From NCBI GenBank assembly GCA_028684065.1, contig JAQUGO010000001.1:1-64000 (forward strand): a stretch of 64,000 bases of DNA, read 5' to 3'. The DNA is from Sulfurospirillaceae bacterium. GTDB lineage: Bacteria; Campylobacterota; Campylobacteria; Campylobacterales; Sulfurospirillaceae. Shown here one piece after another: positions 47,017 through 57,000 of the stretch (positions are counted from its first letter, which is position 1; every line of letters starts with the position of its first letter). The notes beneath the pieces are model-generated. The model was not told the DNA's origin. It saw only the letters and a program-made list of their open reading frames with translations, and did not search any database. The position numbers and the translations under genes were made by a program.

Positions 47017-47574
47017 TTACTTTAAAAAATAACGAATCGATGCAAAACCATAGACTCCAGTTTTTTCACATTCATCAATTTGTTCTTGACTGATGATACC
47101 ACCTAAGGCAAAACAGTTAAGAGAGATTTTATCATTTATTTCTTTCAATTTCTCTAAACCAAGAGGTCTACCCTTATTGGGCGTTACAAAAATAGGGCTT
47201 ATCGTAATAGCATCTGCTCCATATTTTTGAGCCATCAAAGCATCTTCTAAACTGTGTGCACTGTAAACAACTTCTAAACCCAATGATTTTGCTACAGCAA
47301 TCGTTTGAATTTGATGAGAAGGCAGATGAACACCATCAAAGTGCAATATTGATGCAAGTTCATAATGCGTGTGCAAGTAAAGTTTAATACCTGAAAAAGA
47401 AGTACGATTTTCACTTAAAATATTGGCCAAATCATTATACTGTGATGTTTTTTTGTCCCGTAAACAAATATAATCTATGTGATTTTTTACCTTACACTGT
47501 AACAATGTTTGCAAAAATTGCTTAGGTTCGGAAGAGTAAAAATTAGGATCAGTAATGAGATAACGTTTCATCAT
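47017..47574 (-). CDS. Thiamine phosphate synthase-like protein (ThiE/TenI family)
   Basis: 185-residue TIM barrel: ICLRDKK near residue 37, LHTHYELA, FDGVHLPSHQ, and the phosphate-binding AITISPIFVTPNKGRPLGL, where ThiE has TSSPI..T..K. Shorter than typical ThiE (~210), with LR-D instead of LReK, so it may be the TenI or campylobacterial ThiE variant. Overlaps the preceding small gene by 26 bases. No TPP riboswitch is visible upstream. Confidence 0.72.
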   Translation of the reverse strand: MMKRYLITDPNFYSSEPKQFLQTLLQCKVKNHIDYICLRDKKTSQYNDLANILSENRTSFSGIKLYLHTHYELASILHFDGVHLPSHQIQTIAVAKSLGLEVVYSAHSLEDALMAQKYGADAITISPIFVTPNKGRPLGLEKLKEINDKISLNCFALGGIISQEQIDECEKTGVYGFASIRYFLK

Positions 47575-47836
47575 CTAGATGTTGTGCAAGTTTTTCCAGT
47601 AATTTTGTCTGTTTTCTCAGTTCTTCAAGCTTATCGATTTGTATTTGAGCTATCTCAAAAACGACAACAAAGAAAAAACTAACTAAAAAAAGGAAGGTAG
47701 CTAGAAGTAAAGCGGTTAAAAAGCCAAATGGAAAGAAAAGTAAAAAAGTATATATACCACCCAAAATTGCAAGAGCCCATGAAGAGCCTTGCAATAAACT
47801 GAGTATTTTTTCGAAGAGTGTTCGACTTTGAATCAA
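47549..47836 (-). CDS. Small membrane protein of unknown function
   Basis: 95 residues, two adjacent membrane helices (about 19-62), then a charged coiled-coil-like tail (EIAQIQIDKLEELRKQTKLL). The start is TTG 47836, with TAGGA five bases upstream. It is coupled to the ThiE-like gene by overlap and follows atpB by 18 bases. No family recognised. Confidence 0.65.
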   Translation of the reverse strand: MIQSRTLFEKILSLLQGSSWALAILGGIYTFLLFFPFGFLTALLLATFLFLVSFFFVVVFEIAQIQIDKLEELRKQTKLLEKLAQHLDDETLSHY

Positions 47837-47854
47837 ACGGTCCTACTTTTAATC

Positions 47855-48532
47855 TTAATGTTCTTCACTAATAAGAACAGCGCCTGCCAAATAAACATAA
47901 GTAAGAATCATAAAAATAAATGTTTGCAAAATAGCTGAAAATGTCAACAAAGCATAAGCAGGAAGTGGTGCAACATAAGGTGCTAACATCAAAATAACAG
48001 CAAGGAAAAGATCATCACCTTTGATATTACCAAAAAGTCGAAATGACAATGAAATAATACGAGAAAGATGAGAAACAACTTCAATAGGAAACATCAAAGG
48101 AGCTAATATTTTCAAAGGACCCATAAAATGTCCAAAATAGTGAATCACACCATTAACACGAATTCCTTCAAAGTTATAATAGGTAAACACGATGAGCGCT
48201 AAGGCCAATGTCATATTAAGATTTCCAGAAGGAGATTCAAATCCTGGGATAATACCTACAAAGTTTGCAAAGAAAACCATCAAACCAAGAGTCGCTACTA
48301 AAGGTAGATATTTACGTGCCAAATCTTCGCCAATGACATCTCTGCCCATTGCAATGATACCTTCAAGATATGCTTCCATAAGGTTTTGAACACCACTTGG
48401 AACCAGTTGCATTTTAGATGTTGCAAGTTTCGCCAAAATAAGTACAATTGTACCAACAAGCAAAATATGTGACACAAAAATAAAACCATGTGTATGGTTA
48501 ATAAGGCCTAAAAATGTAAAAATTTCATTCAT
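47855..48532 (-). CDS. atpB: ATP synthase F0 subunit a
   Basis: Membrane subunit forming the proton half-channels against the c-ring. 225 residues, five or six helices, with the essential Arg in [16 protein letters not shown] near residue 160 and the C-terminal [17 protein letters not shown]. As in other Campylobacterota, it is not in the main atp operon. ATG 48532 with GAAGGA upstream. Confidence 0.95.
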   Translation of the reverse strand: MNEIFTFLGLINHTHGFIFVSHILLVGTIVLILAKLATSKMQLVPSGVQNLMEAYLEGIIAMGRDVIGEDLARKYLPLVATLGLMVFFANFVGIIPGFESPSGNLNMTLALALIVFTYYNFEGIRVNGVIHYFGHFMGPLKILAPLMFPIEVVSHLSRIISLSFRLFGNIKGDDLFLAVILMLAPYVAPLPAYALLTFSAILQTFIFMILTYVYLAGAVLISEEH

Positions 48533-48604
48533 TACACTTTTCCTTCGTCATTAAATTTTGGAGATTGTATCGTTAATTCATTTAATACTTGATTAAAATA
48601 GCTT

Positions 48605-48808
48605 TTAATGGCTCAGTTTGCGCAATTCAGTCACTTGTTTTCCGCCTATTCCCCAGTTATCAGTATCAACTTCTTCAATCACAACAACTGTAGTTGCAGG
48701 ATTTTTGCCAAGAACTCGTACTAATAGTTCAGTTGCTCCAGCAATTAACTCTTCTTTTTGTTCTTTACTAGCACCTTCTTTGGTGATTTTAATATTTATA
48801 AAAGGCAT
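48605..48808 (-). CDS. 4-oxalocrotonate tautomerase family protein
   Basis: 67-residue tautomerase with the catalytic Pro1 after Met removal (MPFINIKITKEGASKEQKEE), Arg residues near 31 and a normal VVVIEEVDTDNWGIGGKQ core. Substrate unknown; such proteins are common in Campylobacterota without aromatic degradation. Its ATG shares a base with the sulP stop, so the two are coupled. Confidence 0.85.
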   Translation of the reverse strand: MPFINIKITKEGASKEQKEELIAGATELLVRVLGKNPATTVVVIEEVDTDNWGIGGKQVTELRKLSH

Positions 48809-50499
48809 TAATTCTCCTTTAATATCTGGTTAGCTCTTAATAAAGCTTGGTCAATGTTATTGGTTATATTCTGAACACTAATTTGTGTTTCAAAACCTAA
48901 TCGTCTCATTTTGATTTTAATATGTGCATTAACACCTGATAAAACTAAAGTTGTACCATTGTCTTTACATAATTCATAAAATTCTTCTAAGGCATGAAGG
49001 CCCGATGCATCAATCATGGGAACATGACGCATACGTAAAATAAAAACTTTAGGAGGAAATTTGAGTACATCTAAGACATTCTTAAGCCTATCTGCAACGC
49101 CGAAGAAAAAGGGTCCATCAATTTCATAGACTTCTACTTCTTCTGGAACAATTTTACATGCAATAGCGTTCTCATCATTTTCTAAAGACTCTTCATCATC
49201 TTCTAAAAGAAGTGCAAAATCTTTTCTTCTATCTTTAATTCCCGTTACATCAACCATACGTTTGATAAACAAAAGAGCTGCAAGCATAATTCCTGTTTGA
49301 ACTCCTGTATTGAGATCAATCAAGACAGTTAGAAAAAAAGTCATCAACAACACAACAGCATCATTTCGTTCTGACTTTAAGGCAATGGCTTTAAAGTGAT
49401 GGAACTCACTCATATTCCACGCTACCACAATTAAAATTGCCGCTAATGTTGCAAGTGGAATTAATACAATAAATTTTGAAAATAAAAACATAAAGACCAA
49501 TAACATTAATGCATGTACCATGCCTGATACTGGGCTAACGGCACCTGCTTTAATATTGGTCGCTGTTCGAGCAATCGCCCCAGTTGCAGCAATACCACCA
49601 AAGATTACTGAAGCAATATTGGCTGTACCTTGTGCCAATAGTTCTTTATTTGAATGATGTCTATCACCTGTCATACCATCTGCAACAACACACGTTAGTA
49701 ATGATTCAATTGCTCCCAAAAGTGCTATGGTAATCGCATCAGGAAAAACTGCACGAATTTTCTCCAAAGAAAAAACTGGAAGTTCAGGTGACGGAAGCAT
49801 TGAAGGGAGTGCTCCAAATTTTGTACCAATTGTCTCAACGGGTAATTTAAAAATATAAACAATGATTGAAGAAATAATAATAACAATGATTGGTGCTGGA
49901 ACCCTTGGAAATAAATGACGCAATTTTAACAAGATTCCTAAACTCGCTAATCCTATAATAAGGGCAAAATAATTTATATCCACTACATGTAGAGCATACA
50001 ATGACCACTGCTCGGTAAAAACCGCAGGCATTTTCTGAATAGGTAAACCAAATAAATCTTTGATTTGTGAAGAAAATATAATCAAAGCAATACCCGTTGT
50101 AAATCCAACGGTTACTGGATAGGGTATATATTTTATGATAGTGCCTAATTTAAAAACGCCCATTAAAATTAGCATAATACCTGCTAAAAAAGTTGCTAAA
50201 ACGAGACCATCATAGCCGTGTTTCAAAATAACTGTATATAAAACTACAACAAAAGCTCCTGTAGGTCCTCCAATTTGGTACCGACTTCCTCCTAAAAAGG
50301 AGATGACAAAGCCTGCCACAATGGCAGTAAAAAGACCTTTTTCCGGGCTAACCCCACTTGCTATTGCAAAAGCCATTGCTAAAGGAAGTGCTATGATAGC
50401 AACTGTCGTACCAGCCATAACATCGGAACTAAAGCGTGATAAGGAGTAGCCTTCGCGCAAAACACATATACTTCTAGGTAACCAATATTTTAAATTCAC
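48808..50499 (-). CDS. SulP-family anion transporter with STAS domain
   Basis: 563 residues. The N-terminal transporter domain (about ten to twelve helices) has AGTTVAIIALPLAMAFAIASG and GSRYQIGGPTGAFVVV. A cytoplasmic STAS domain (from ~residue 440) contains MRHVPMIDASGLHALEEF. Substrate could be sulfate, bicarbonate or dicarboxylate. An acidic low-complexity insert (LLEDDEESLENDENA) lies between the two domains. Follows the TIGR02757 gene by 11 bases. Confidence 0.88.
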   Translation of the reverse strand: MNLKYWLPRSICVLREGYSLSRFSSDVMAGTTVAIIALPLAMAFAIASGVSPEKGLFTAIVAGFVISFLGGSRYQIGGPTGAFVVVLYTVILKHGYDGLVLATFLAGIMLILMGVFKLGTIIKYIPYPVTVGFTTGIALIIFSSQIKDLFGLPIQKMPAVFTEQWSLYALHVVDINYFALIIGLASLGILLKLRHLFPRVPAPIIVIIISSIIVYIFKLPVETIGTKFGALPSMLPSPELPVFSLEKIRAVFPDAITIALLGAIESLLTCVVADGMTGDRHHSNKELLAQGTANIASVIFGGIAATGAIARTATNIKAGAVSPVSGMVHALMLLVFMFLFSKFIVLIPLATLAAILIVVAWNMSEFHHFKAIALKSERNDAVVLLMTFFLTVLIDLNTGVQTGIMLAALLFIKRMVDVTGIKDRRKDFALLLEDDEESLENDENAIACKIVPEEVEVYEIDGPFFFGVADRLKNVLDVLKFPPKVFILRMRHVPMIDASGLHALEEFYELCKDNGTTLVLSGVNAHIKIKMRRLGFETQISVQNITNNIDQALLRANQILKEN

Positions 50500-50510
50500 G
50501 TATTCAACCT

Positions 50511-51263
50511 TTAGTTGATTCTTTTTTCTTGTCCTAAACGATACAGTGCGAAATCAAATTTTACTGGATCATTTTTATCAAACTTTTGACACGCTTGTGT
50601 CAATTCCAAAACAGCCTTAAAATCATAGGTCGAACGCGTAATCAGTCCTAACTTTTTACCTATACGAAAGGTATGTGTATCCAAAGGCATTAGTAAATCT
50701 TGCGTTCTTACATGTTTCCAAAGGCCTAAATCTAAACAATCTTTCCTTACCATCCAACGTAAATACATATGCCAACGCTTATAAGGAGAATGGTTGTTCT
50801 TTTGTGGAATTTTACCTAACAAAAACTGATAACCTCTTGACCTGTAGGTATTGATATCGTAGAGAAAAGTAATTAAGGAGCACAACCCATCCATAACATC
50901 ATATTTTTTTTGATACCCTTGCATAAAAATATTTTCAAGAGAGTCTATTTTTTTGGCTCGTTGAAGTGTAATGAACAATGCTTGAACATCAAGAGATGTT
51001 TGAAATCGATAATAATTCCCGCTAAGTCCATGCTCAATACTTTTTTCATCTTTATTTAATGCGGAGAAATCAAGTGAATTTAAAAAAGAAACAATAGCTC
51101 TTACATCGCCATATGCAAAAAGTGCACATACAAGGGCGCTATATTCTTCTTTATACCGTGAAGCCACCATAAGTGGATCTGGTTTTATATCACTTAATTC
51201 ATTTTTATTATTTCGTAGATCTACTTCATTACAAAGAAGTGCCACCAGCTCACTATCGTTCAT
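50511..51263 (-). CDS. TIGR02757 (DUF2400) family protein
   Basis: 250 residues matching the TIGR02757 pattern: DPLMVASRYKEEYSALVCALFAYGDVRAIV, LCSLITFLYD, RWMVRKDCLDLGLWK, and LLMPLDTHTFRIGKKLGL. The family is widespread and resembles helix-hairpin DNA glycosylase-like folds; no function is established. Overlaps the ABC permease gene by 11 bases. Confidence 0.82.
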   Translation of the reverse strand: MNDSELVALLCNEVDLRNNKNELSDIKPDPLMVASRYKEEYSALVCALFAYGDVRAIVSFLNSLDFSALNKDEKSIEHGLSGNYYRFQTSLDVQALFITLQRAKKIDSLENIFMQGYQKKYDVMDGLCSLITFLYDINTYRSRGYQFLLGKIPQKNNHSPYKRWHMYLRWMVRKDCLDLGLWKHVRTQDLLMPLDTHTFRIGKKLGLITRSTYDFKAVLELTQACQKFDKNDPVKFDFALYRLGQEKRIN

Positions 51264-52065
51264 TTAAAACATCTTTTTCATTACTTTTTGCTTGTAAAAA
51301 ATCTGAAATATTGATGAGTGAAAATGTGACTAAAAAGATGAGAAAGCCAGGGAAAAAACTAAGCCACCATGCAATATCAATGACTTCTTTACCTTCACTT
51401 AAAATCACACCCCAACTCATTTGAGGGGGTGTGATCCCAATACCAAGAAAACTTAGTCCACTTTCTGCGAGAATAGCACCACTGACACCAAATGTAAAAC
51501 TAATAAAAAAAAGTGGAGCCAATAATGGTGTAAAATATTTTAAAATTATTTTAATACGACTCACATCTGAAATTTTCAATATCTTAATAAAAGGAGCTTG
51601 TGAAATAGCAAAACTTTCACTTCGAATGAGACGAGCCATACTCATCCATCCCGTTATAGAAATAATAATCACCAATACCCATAAAGAGGCACTCATATAA
51701 CTAATTAATGCTAAAAGCAGAAAAAATGTTGGAAACGTTAGAAAAAGATCAATTAAAACAATAATTATTTTATCTACTTTTTTTTGAAAGAAGCCTGCAC
51801 TGATACCTACAATGAGTCCGAAGAAACTTGCAATAACAGCGCTTAAGATTCCAATCGTAAGGGATATTTGACCACCCTCCATAATGCGCGCTAATAAATC
51901 TCTTCCTAGTCTATCTGTTCCTAATATATGTGTTAAAGAAGGAGGAAGAAGTATTGCTTCTGGATCTAAAGCATACGCTGATGCTTGATAAAATATTGGT
52001 CCCAAAAAACAGATTAAGAAAATAAGCACTAACACAGTAGTGCTTATGAGAGGCAGTTTTTTCAC
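51253..52065 (-). CDS. Lone dipeptide/oligopeptide-type ABC transporter permease (DppC/OppC-like)
   Basis: 270 residues with an N-terminal helix, the HILGTDRLGRDLLARIMEGGQISL motif typical of OppC, five further helices and the FIKILKISDVSRIKIILKYF EAA-type loop. No OppB partner, ATPase or binding protein is adjacent. The start is GTG 52065, overlapping the flgK stop (TAGTG), so it is read as the next cistron after a flagellar gene. Sequence looks intact. Confidence 0.82.
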   Translation of the reverse strand: MKKLPLISTTVLVLIFLICFLGPIFYQASAYALDPEAILLPPSLTHILGTDRLGRDLLARIMEGGQISLTIGILSAVIASFFGLIVGISAGFFQKKVDKIIIVLIDLFLTFPTFFLLLALISYMSASLWVLVIIISITGWMSMARLIRSESFAISQAPFIKILKISDVSRIKIILKYFTPLLAPLFFISFTFGVSGAILAESGLSFLGIGITPPQMSWGVILSEGKEVIDIAWWLSFFPGFLIFLVTFSLINISDFLQAKSNEKDVLNER

Positions 52066-53912
52066 TACGCTTTTATACCTAATAAGGTATCTAACATTTG
52101 ACCTATTGTAGCAATGACTTTTGCATTTGCTCCATAAGCTGACTGAAATTTCATTAAATTAGCCAACTCTTCATCTGTATTAACACCACTAATTGACTGA
52201 AACTCAGTATAAACAGTATTATAAAGTGCCGTGTTACTATCGTAGCTACTATTCGATTTTTCACCATCTGAGGCAATGCGCGTTGTAACAAAACGATAAA
52301 ACCCTTCAACACTTTCAGTTGCTGTCGTACCATTCTTTCGGTAAAAATTTAATTTATCATATTGCATTTGAACCATTGCATTGGCAACATTATTATTCCC
52401 TGAGACGGGAGCAGAGTAACCTTGTATTAAAGAAGGATCTGTCTTATATTCACTTTTGACATCTATATTGGAGCCATCAGATCCAGAAAAAAACTGGCTA
52501 ACACCTATGGTACCAGGAAAATTCGTACCATGGTCTTCGAGAGCTATTTTATAACCTTGTAAACTATCTTTAAACATTAAACTAAATACTCCACCATCTG
52601 AGAATGAAGCAGTAAAATAATCATCAACGTCATTCATTGAATTATTATCAGCATTATCATCTGTGCTCGTATTAATTTGCTCTAAAATACTTTTTGAATA
52701 TGTACTATCATTCATTGTCGTTGAATTATTAATGGTAATACTCTTTCGAGCAACTTCTTGACCATTATTGTTGTACACAATAACATCAAAAGTTCCTTCT
52801 TGCAAATTTGAATAAGCATTTTTTAGCGATGTATCACTATTAACATCTTGCAATGGAGGTGATTGCATACTTGTTTTGGCACTCTGAGCATAAATATTAT
52901 TTGTTTCAGTAATGAGTGATTGTGCAAAAGTATCTAAATCATCAATATATCCCTGAATAGTCCCATCTTGAGGATAACCACTATTGACATTACTGTCTAA
53001 AATACGTCCTCTAAGGTCGAGCATAGCACCAATTTTTCCGCCTTGAATTTTTTCCGTCATATTGTACTGTCTACCATCTTGACTTTCAGAATAAATGGAA
53101 TAATAATTACTCTGATTTGAGGTATTATGAATGACTAATGGATGAAATGTTGCACCATCAACAAATGAATTGCCAGCAATATTTAGATAATAATCTATAC
53201 CCTGTGAAGTCATATTAGCATCAATACTATTATCACTTGTAATTTGACCTTTAAAAACAGAGAAATCTAGCAGTTTAGATAATGTAAGTTCTAACTCATC
53301 ACGCTGGTCTCTTAAATCGTTGGCATTATTCGTTGGGATAGATTCAATATTACTTATTTGTGCATTTAAGTCAGCAATCTTTTGTCCAAGGCCATTTACT
53401 TCATCAAGATTTGTTTTAAGCTGATCATTGAGTGAATCTTGTAAGGTACGTAATGTACTTCGTGAAGTTTGTATATCAGACGATAATGTTGACGCTGTTT
53501 GAACTAATGCGATTTTCTGAGCACCTTCACTTGCATTGGATGAAAAAGCATTCCATGCGGCATAATAATTAGCTAAATCATTTGCAATACCAACATCTTG
53601 CAAGTCAGGAAAATACTGTGCAACTTCTTCCAAGGTCTGTTTTGAATAGGCATCATAGGAAACAGCATTAGCCGTACTTTTAAGTCTGCTATAAACAAAT
53701 TCATCATGAATTCTCACAATTGAGGTTACGCTAACTCCCGTACCAATATCACCTGGCATATCATGGAAAGGTGTACTCGCCGCAAAAACTACTCGTTGGC
53801 GTGTATAATACTCATTATTAGCATTAGCAATATTATGGCTGGTTGTTGAAACAGCTGTTTGCGAGGCATTAAGTCCTGAAACACCAGTATTTAATGTGCT
53901 AAAAAGACTCAT
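52065..53912 (-). CDS. flgK: Flagellar hook-filament junction protein FlgK
   Basis: Hook-associated protein 1. 615 residues with the N-terminal LFSTLNTGVSGLNASQTAVSTTSHNIANANNE export and polymerisation signature and the C-terminal SGVNTDEELANLMKFQSAYGANAKVIATI coiled coil. The central region is variable. It immediately follows flgN (one base apart). Confidence 0.95.
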   Translation of the reverse strand: MSLFSTLNTGVSGLNASQTAVSTTSHNIANANNEYYTRQRVVFAASTPFHDMPGDIGTGVSVTSIVRIHDEFVYSRLKSTANAVSYDAYSKQTLEEVAQYFPDLQDVGIANDLANYYAAWNAFSSNASEGAQKIALVQTASTLSSDIQTSRSTLRTLQDSLNDQLKTNLDEVNGLGQKIADLNAQISNIESIPTNNANDLRDQRDELELTLSKLLDFSVFKGQITSDNSIDANMTSQGIDYYLNIAGNSFVDGATFHPLVIHNTSNQSNYYSIYSESQDGRQYNMTEKIQGGKIGAMLDLRGRILDSNVNSGYPQDGTIQGYIDDLDTFAQSLITETNNIYAQSAKTSMQSPPLQDVNSDTSLKNAYSNLQEGTFDVIVYNNNGQEVARKSITINNSTTMNDSTYSKSILEQINTSTDDNADNNSMNDVDDYFTASFSDGGVFSLMFKDSLQGYKIALEDHGTNFPGTIGVSQFFSGSDGSNIDVKSEYKTDPSLIQGYSAPVSGNNNVANAMVQMQYDKLNFYRKNGTTATESVEGFYRFVTTRIASDGEKSNSSYDSNTALYNTVYTEFQSISGVNTDEELANLMKFQSAYGANAKVIATIGQMLDTLLGIKA

Positions 53913-53913
53913 C

Positions 53914-54342
53914 TTATGCCCTAATCTTTAAGAAGGATGCTGGTTTATGATTAGCCATTTTATAGCCCTCCATATCCCTTGGAAAAATTTTATCTAACAA
54001 AGAATTATAAAATTGACTAATGGTTACTACAAATTTTGCATATTCTTTATTGATTATTTTTAATTCAGAAAGTTTGAGTTTCATAAGTGATAAAAGCTCT
54101 TTTTGTTCAGCATTAAGGAGTAATTCTAAAGAAGTTTCATGTGACTCTTTGAGTATTTTAACGAGCTCATTATCTAACAAAGATTTTTTTGTTTCAAAAG
54201 ATTGAATTAAATCATTTTTGATTTGAATGCGTCCAAAAATTTCATTATGATTGGCTACTTTAATATCTTCAATATCTTTTTTAGTTAAATCTATAAGATT
54301 GTCAATATCTTTGACGGCATTTTGTAAATAGTGTAACAACAT
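53914..54342 (-). CDS. flgN: FlgN-like flagellar chaperone
   Basis: 142 residues, almost wholly helical and coiled-coil with hydrophobic heptads (LLHYLQNAVKDIDNLIDLTKKD). Position between flgM and flgK matches flgN in C. jejuni, where it chaperones FlgK and FlgL before export. Sequence conservation in this family is low, so order carries much of the call. Confidence 0.8.
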   Translation of the reverse strand: MLLHYLQNAVKDIDNLIDLTKKDIEDIKVANHNEIFGRIQIKNDLIQSFETKKSLLDNELVKILKESHETSLELLLNAEQKELLSLMKLKLSELKIINKEYAKFVVTISQFYNSLLDKIFPRDMEGYKMANHKPASFLKIRA

Positions 54343-54366
54343 CTTTCATCCTTATAAATGAAGGAT

Positions 54367-54567
54367 TTAGAGTAATTCTTCCGTAATTGATTGTGCTGTT
54401 TTAAAAAGGTCTACTTGGTAGGTACCTTCTTGAATTTGCTTTTTCAAAGAGGAAACTTTATCTAACTCTTCACTTTTTTCTGTTTTATTAACGCCCTTAG
54501 ATTCATTTTCTTTAGGTGCACTCGATTGAATATACGCTGTACTTTGCGCATTAATATTTGAAATCAT
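54367..54567 (-). CDS. flgM: Anti-sigma-28 factor FlgM
   Basis: 66 residues, disordered N-terminus and a C-terminal helix KVSSLKKQIQEGTYQVDLFKTAQSITEELL-type (visible ends SSLKKQIQEG and TAQSITEEL) that binds FliA. Secretion through the completed hook relieves repression of late genes. It has its own sigma-28 promoter just upstream, plus read-through from flgI-flgJ. Shorter than enterobacterial FlgM, as usual for this phylum. Confidence 0.88.
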   Translation of the reverse strand: MISNINAQSTAYIQSSAPKENESKGVNKTEKSEELDKVSSLKKQIQEGTYQVDLFKTAQSITEELL

Positions 54568-54598
54568 TTTAAACCCTTATAATAGTTTTCTAACAACT

Positions 54599-54625
54599 AT
54601 ATCGCCTAAAACAATAAAACCTTTA
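54599..54625 (-). promoter_or_regulatory. Sigma-28 promoter of flgM
   Basis: On the minus strand TAAA (54625-54622), 17 bases, then CGATAT (54604-54599) with GG ahead. It lies 32 bases before the flgM ATG. Same spacing as the flaG and 30031-gene sites. Confidence 0.75.
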
Positions 54626-54632
54626 GTAAACA

Positions 54633-54923
54633 CTAACGCCCTTCCTTTAAAAAATTAAATATCATCTCACTAAATCCAAATTGTCCACTTAATGCAGTAC
54701 TCATCGTATCGTTATACATTGATTTATAAATTTTATCACCTGCATCTTTTGGATAGAGTTTATTATCACTCTGCATAGAAATATCTAATACTTGCTTAAT
54801 AAAAAAAGCCTCAAATTTATCAGTTTGTTCTTTCAGTAAAGCATCGTTATTGGCACTTTTATCAACATTAAATGATTTTAGATTTTGTGAATTCATTAAA
54901 GCAACACTAGTATCCACTTGCAT
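54633..54923 (-). CDS. flgJ: FlgJ-like rod-binding protein
   Basis: 96 residues corresponding to the N-terminal rod-scaffold domain of FlgJ ([20 protein letters not shown], then [12 protein letters not shown]-type core, GFSEMIF). The muramidase domain of enterobacterial FlgJ is absent, as is usual in Campylobacterota. Its ATG shares a base with the flgI stop. Confidence 0.88.
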   Translation of the reverse strand: MQVDTSVALMNSQNLKSFNVDKSANNDALLKEQTDKFEAFFIKQVLDISMQSDNKLYPKDAGDKIYKSMYNDTMSTALSGQFGFSEMIFNFLKEGR

Positions 54924-55978
54924 TAGATAATCTCCAATTTAGCTGTAATGGCACCTGAACGTTTAATATTTTCTAAAATAGAGATAATATCCTTGGGTTT
55001 GGCCCCCAATTTATTCAGTGCTCTTGTGACATTTGCCACAGTCATACTCTCTTCAGTAATTTTAATTTGATTTTCATTAGCGGCAATTCTAACGTTATTA
55101 CCTATATCTATACTTTTATTGTCATCAAGAAAATTAGGTGTAGGTTCTATTTTAATGGTAATATCGCCGTGAGTAATAACAACGGGAGATACTTTAATAT
55201 TAACGCCGGAAACAATCGTACCTGTGCGTTCATCAATGATTATTTTGTCCTCTTTTTCATATTGAACATTAATATCGAGTGCACGTGCTAAAAATTCTAC
55301 GGATGATAAGTTTTCTGGTTTTGCTAATTTGATAGTACGTGAGTCAGAGGCAAAAGCAACTTCTTTGCCAAAAATCTTATTCACTTCTTTTTGTACAGAA
55401 ACTGCTGTGTTAAAATTAGATTCCTTTAAAGAAAGTGTAATGAAATTTTGTCCTTGTAAGTCATTATCAATTTCTCTTTCAACTAAAGCACCACCAAAGA
55501 CATTGGCAGATGTTGCGTGGTTGATTTGACCTTTTTCCTTACCATTCATTCCTCCTATCGTAAGGGATCCTTGACCCAAAGAGTAAATCTTTCCATCGAC
55601 ACCTTTCAAAGGTGTCAAAAGGAGTGTTCCTCCTTGAAGGGATTTTGCATCTCCAATGGATGAAACTGAGATATCAAGCTTATCACCCTGCCTCGCAAAA
55701 GGTGGAAGTTTGGTTGTGACAATAACTGCAGCAATATTTTTTGATTTAATATCTGCTGGATCTATTTTAACATTTACAGTTTGGAGTAAATTAGAAAGTG
55801 ATCGCAAGGTAAATGCAGAAGAGGAGCCATCACCAGTACCGTTAAGACCAACTACGAGTCCATAACCAATGAGTTGATTTTCTCGTACCCCAATCACATT
55901 GGCAATTTCGCCTATTTTTTCGGCATGCATCAATGAGAGAGAGCAACAAAAAGTCAATATCAACGTAGCAATTTTCAT
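54923..55978 (-). CDS. flgI: Flagellar P-ring protein FlgI
   Basis: Periplasmic ring around the rod. 351 residues with a Sec signal peptide ([20 protein letters not shown]), then [30 protein letters not shown], and the C-terminal [23 protein letters not shown]. Complete. First gene of the flgI-J-M-N-K series, behind a sigma-54 type promoter. Confidence 0.95.
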   Translation of the reverse strand: MKIATLILTFCCSLSLMHAEKIGEIANVIGVRENQLIGYGLVVGLNGTGDGSSSAFTLRSLSNLLQTVNVKIDPADIKSKNIAAVIVTTKLPPFARQGDKLDISVSSIGDAKSLQGGTLLLTPLKGVDGKIYSLGQGSLTIGGMNGKEKGQINHATSANVFGGALVEREIDNDLQGQNFITLSLKESNFNTAVSVQKEVNKIFGKEVAFASDSRTIKLAKPENLSSVEFLARALDINVQYEKEDKIIIDERTGTIVSGVNIKVSPVVITHGDITIKIEPTPNFLDDNKSIDIGNNVRIAANENQIKITEESMTVANVTRALNKLGAKPKDIISILENIKRSGAITAKLEII

Positions 55979-56016
55979 TAATTTCCTTTACATAACAACC
56001 TAAGTTGTCACAATTA

Positions 56017-56034
56017 AAGCAATTAATGTTCCAA
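56017..56034 (-). promoter_or_regulatory. Sigma-54 (RpoN) promoter of the flgI operon
   Basis: Minus strand reads TTGGAACATTAATTGCTT, with GG at 56032-56031, ten bases, and GC at 56020-56019. This is the GG-N10-GC arrangement and the GGAA...TTGCTT form used for middle flagellar genes in this phylum. It overlaps the last codons of rsmD, about 40 bases before flgI. Confidence 0.7.
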
Positions 56035-56604
56035 ATAATAACTTAACGAACTTTTTCCAAATTTTTTTCTCTTATACATAGAAAATATACCAATTTCTTC
56101 AGGAAGTTCCAATGAGCTCATATGTTCAATGATAATCATATGTACTTTTGATGAAGGAATACTTTTTATTAAAGCTAGCGTTTGGGTATAAACATTATCC
56201 ATCCCCTCTCGAATCGAAAAAGGCGGATCAAAATAGAAAAAGGCTTTGCATGTCAGTTCATCCAAAAGTTTAGGTAAAATTGAGAAACTATTACCTAAAG
56301 TGCAGTGAGTCACTAGTGGGGCAATCGTATGACAGTTTTTTCCCAAAATCAAAAATGCTGCTGTATCTTTTTCAATAAAATAAGCTTCTTTAGCACCCCG
56401 GCTTAGAGCTTCAAGCCCCATTGAACCACTACCACCAAAAACTTCAACGAAAACTTCACCTATTATGTCTGATTGAAGAGTATCGAACAAAGAATCTTTG
56501 ATAATAGATTTTGTGCTTCGCGTACTGTCTAAGGAAGGAAGAAGAAGCTTTTTCCCTTTATATTTACCAGCACTTATTGTGGTAAAAAGTGGCTTACTGG
56601 CCAC
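56023..56604 (-). CDS. rsmD: 16S rRNA (guanine966-N2)-methyltransferase RsmD
   Basis: 193 residues with the SAM-binding segment EVFVEVFGGSGSMGLEALSRGA (near residues 49-70) and catalytic DPPF in FYFDPPFSIREG (near 120). The start is GTG 56604, overlapping the preceding gene by 11 bases. In C. jejuni the same gene also lies just before flgI. Confidence 0.9.
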   Translation of the reverse strand: MASKPLFTTISAGKYKGKKLLLPSLDSTRSTKSIIKDSLFDTLQSDIIGEVFVEVFGGSGSMGLEALSRGAKEAYFIEKDTAAFLILGKNCHTIAPLVTHCTLGNSFSILPKLLDELTCKAFFYFDPPFSIREGMDNVYTQTLALIKSIPSSKVHMIIIEHMSSLELPEEIGIFSMYKRKKFGKSSLSYYLEH

Positions 56605-56947
56605 AATAGTCTCGTATTGTATTAATAAGGTCCTTACGAAATTGATCCGTCAATGCTGTAATTTTTTCCTCTAATAAAATATTGGTTTGATGGAATGGAG
56701 CGTCATTTTCAGTTAAACACTTTAGGTTGTACCAGAATTTATCTAACTCAATCATTAAGGAAGATTTAGAAAAAGGAATCAGTAAATTCCCTTCTATAGA
56801 AGAGATATAAAAAATAGGTTTATCAAGCTCAATCTTTTTATCACTAATAACGAAATCACACTGTTTATAAGAAACTATTATTTCTCCTAAAAAGCTTTTA
56901 AGTGCACGACTTAGTAGTAAAGATTGGCATACTACAGCTATTTTCAT
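56594..56947 (-). CDS. Conserved hypothetical protein, Cj1460-like position
   Basis: 117 residues without a recognised domain; begins MKIAVVCQSLLLSRALKSFL, like a short receiver-style strand-helix, but the acidic residues of response regulators are not evident. It is coupled to rsmD. Divergent from flaG. Possibly linked to flagellar regulation by location only. Confidence 0.65.
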   Translation of the reverse strand: MKIAVVCQSLLLSRALKSFLGEIIVSYKQCDFVISDKKIELDKPIFYISSIEGNLLIPFSKSSLMIELDKFWYNLKCLTENDAPFHQTNILLEEKITALTDQFRKDLINTIRDYCGQ

Positions 56948-57000
56948 TCCTTGCCTTTTCCATTGATTATCGAAATAGTAACACAGAAAATCTTAATAGT

